Part shown: positions 5,083-5,479 of the stretch, one piece after another
Layout of the letters: each line of letters opens with the position of its first letter
Position numbering within the stretch: position 1 is the first letter of the stretch
From: Sulfurospirillum sp.
GTDB taxonomy: Bacteria > Campylobacterota > Campylobacteria > Campylobacterales > QNZT01
Assembly (NCBI GenBank): GCA_003978455.1
Contig: QNZT01000170.1
Coordinates: 1-5,479, forward strand
Length of the DNA: 5,479 nt
Direction of reading: 5' to 3'
Made by a program: the position numbers and the translations under genes
Notes under the pieces: generated by a model
What the model was told of the DNA's origin: nothing
Databases searched by the model: none
What the model saw: only the letters and a program-made list of their open reading frames with translations

Positions 5083-5479
5083 TTGCTGCAAAAAGGGGGC
5101 TTGTGTCTTACCCTTTTTGCTTCTCTCCTGATATGCCCGGCTCTTTTGGGCAAGGGCATAACGACACAGAGACTTCATAAACTCTCAAACAGCCATTACT
5201 GGCGTGTCCTTTTGCACATGAAAGAGGACAAAAGTGATATTGACGATGCCTCCTTTTTTCTTACCGATCCTGAACACTTTTCAGCCGAATATGAACTTGA
5301 AGCGACGGTTCGGCAGATAGAAGATCAAAACGAAACCATCGCATGCCGATATCCTGCACGGATCTACTGGCTGAAGCAGAATGTGCCGGAGCTCTTTACC
5401 AAAAAGAAGTTTGTGTGCGAGGAGGTGGAGCGGCGTATTGCAAAAGAGCATATTCAGGGTGTTACACTGGTATTTCCCA
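5083..5479 (+). CDS. DUF4105 (Lnb N-terminal periplasmic domain) protein, 3' end outside the window
   Basis: The frame stays open to the window edge (132 codons and one base). It lacks an early ATG; the best start is the TTG at 5083, with AGGA 6 bases upstream. Residues 1-23 form a signal peptide (LCLTLFASLLICPALLG). I see no lipobox, because Ile rather than Gly, Ala or Ser precedes C18. The mature part matches the beginning of DUF4105: HYWRVLLHMK (38-47), SDIDDASFFLTDP (51-63), an AEYELEAT segment (68-75), CRYPARIYWL (88-97) and GVTLVFP (126-132). In the family this last motif precedes a SPASMFGH-type segment, which would lie just past the window. The protein should be exported to the periplasm or outer envelope. 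The family is widespread but its function is not established to my knowledge. The gene is coupled to DUF3015, and a hairpin covers its first codons. Confidence 0.8.
   Translation, partial: MLQKGGLCLTLFASLLICPALLGKGITTQRLHKLSNSHYWRVLLHMKEDKSDIDDASFFLTDPEHFSAEYELEATVRQIEDQNETIACRYPARIYWLKQNVPELFTKKKFVCEEVERRIAKEHIQGVTLVFP
5088..5120 (+). promoter_or_regulatory. Perfect 10-bp inverted repeat over the DUF4105 translation start
   Basis: GCAAAAAGGG (5088-5097) and CCCTTTTTGC (5111-5120) are exact inverted repeats around a 13-base loop. The structure begins 5 bases after the likely TTG start, and the alternative TTG (5101) is in the loop. TTCTCTCC follows, not a clean T-run, so it could be a leaky terminator or attenuator, a translation-control hairpin, or a stabiliser of the DUF3015 mRNA 3' end. 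The repeat is certain; the role is inferred. Confidence 0.55.

Noticed and set aside
4743..5178. Two long minus-strand frames opposite the DUF3015 gene
   Set aside because: They lie opposite a clear DUF3015 gene with signal peptide and family motifs; neither resembles a known protein.

Overview
The window looks like a chromosomal segment of a free-living Campylobacterota (Epsilonproteobacteria), perhaps Sulfurovum- or Sulfurimonas-like. This rests on the gene order NFACT (RqcH-like) – small acidic protein – cdsA – dxr, which as I recall matches the Campylobacter jejuni block Cj1349c–Cj1346c, and on the Campylobacterota style of the Dxr and NFACT sequences. Genus level is a guess.

Layout. Bases 1-408 hold the C-terminal part of an HDOD-domain protein. 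A 99-base gap ends in a perfect 10-bp dyad that stops 3 bases before the NFACT start codon. Bases 508-4084 carry four plus-strand genes in close succession: an RqcH-like ribosome quality-control factor, a 111-residue acidic protein of unknown function, the CDP-diacylglycerol synthase CdsA, and the DXP reductoisomerase Dxr. cdsA and dxr overlap by 4 bases, with dxr starting on TTG. A hairpin with a T-run ends this block. Its 3' arm contains the stop codon of a convergent 67-residue, extremely acidic minus-strand gene.

Bases 4330-4632 are an AT-rich divergent intergenic region with a plausible sigma70 promoter and three copies of a 7-base motif. It drives a second plus-strand unit: an exported DUF3015 protein followed by an exported protein with the start of a DUF4105 (Lnb N-terminal periplasmic) domain, cut by the window end. 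The second gene appears to start on TTG at 5083, with its Shine-Dalgarno inside the last codons of the first. A perfect 10-bp inverted repeat lies over its first codons.

Functionally, the first block mixes translation rescue, phospholipid precursor synthesis and the MEP isoprenoid pathway, which is ordinary housekeeping. The least understood material is the DUF3015–DUF4105 envelope pair, the small acidic minus-strand protein and the small protein between rqcH and cdsA. I saw no tRNA, rRNA, CRISPR array, insertion sequence or clear mobile element.
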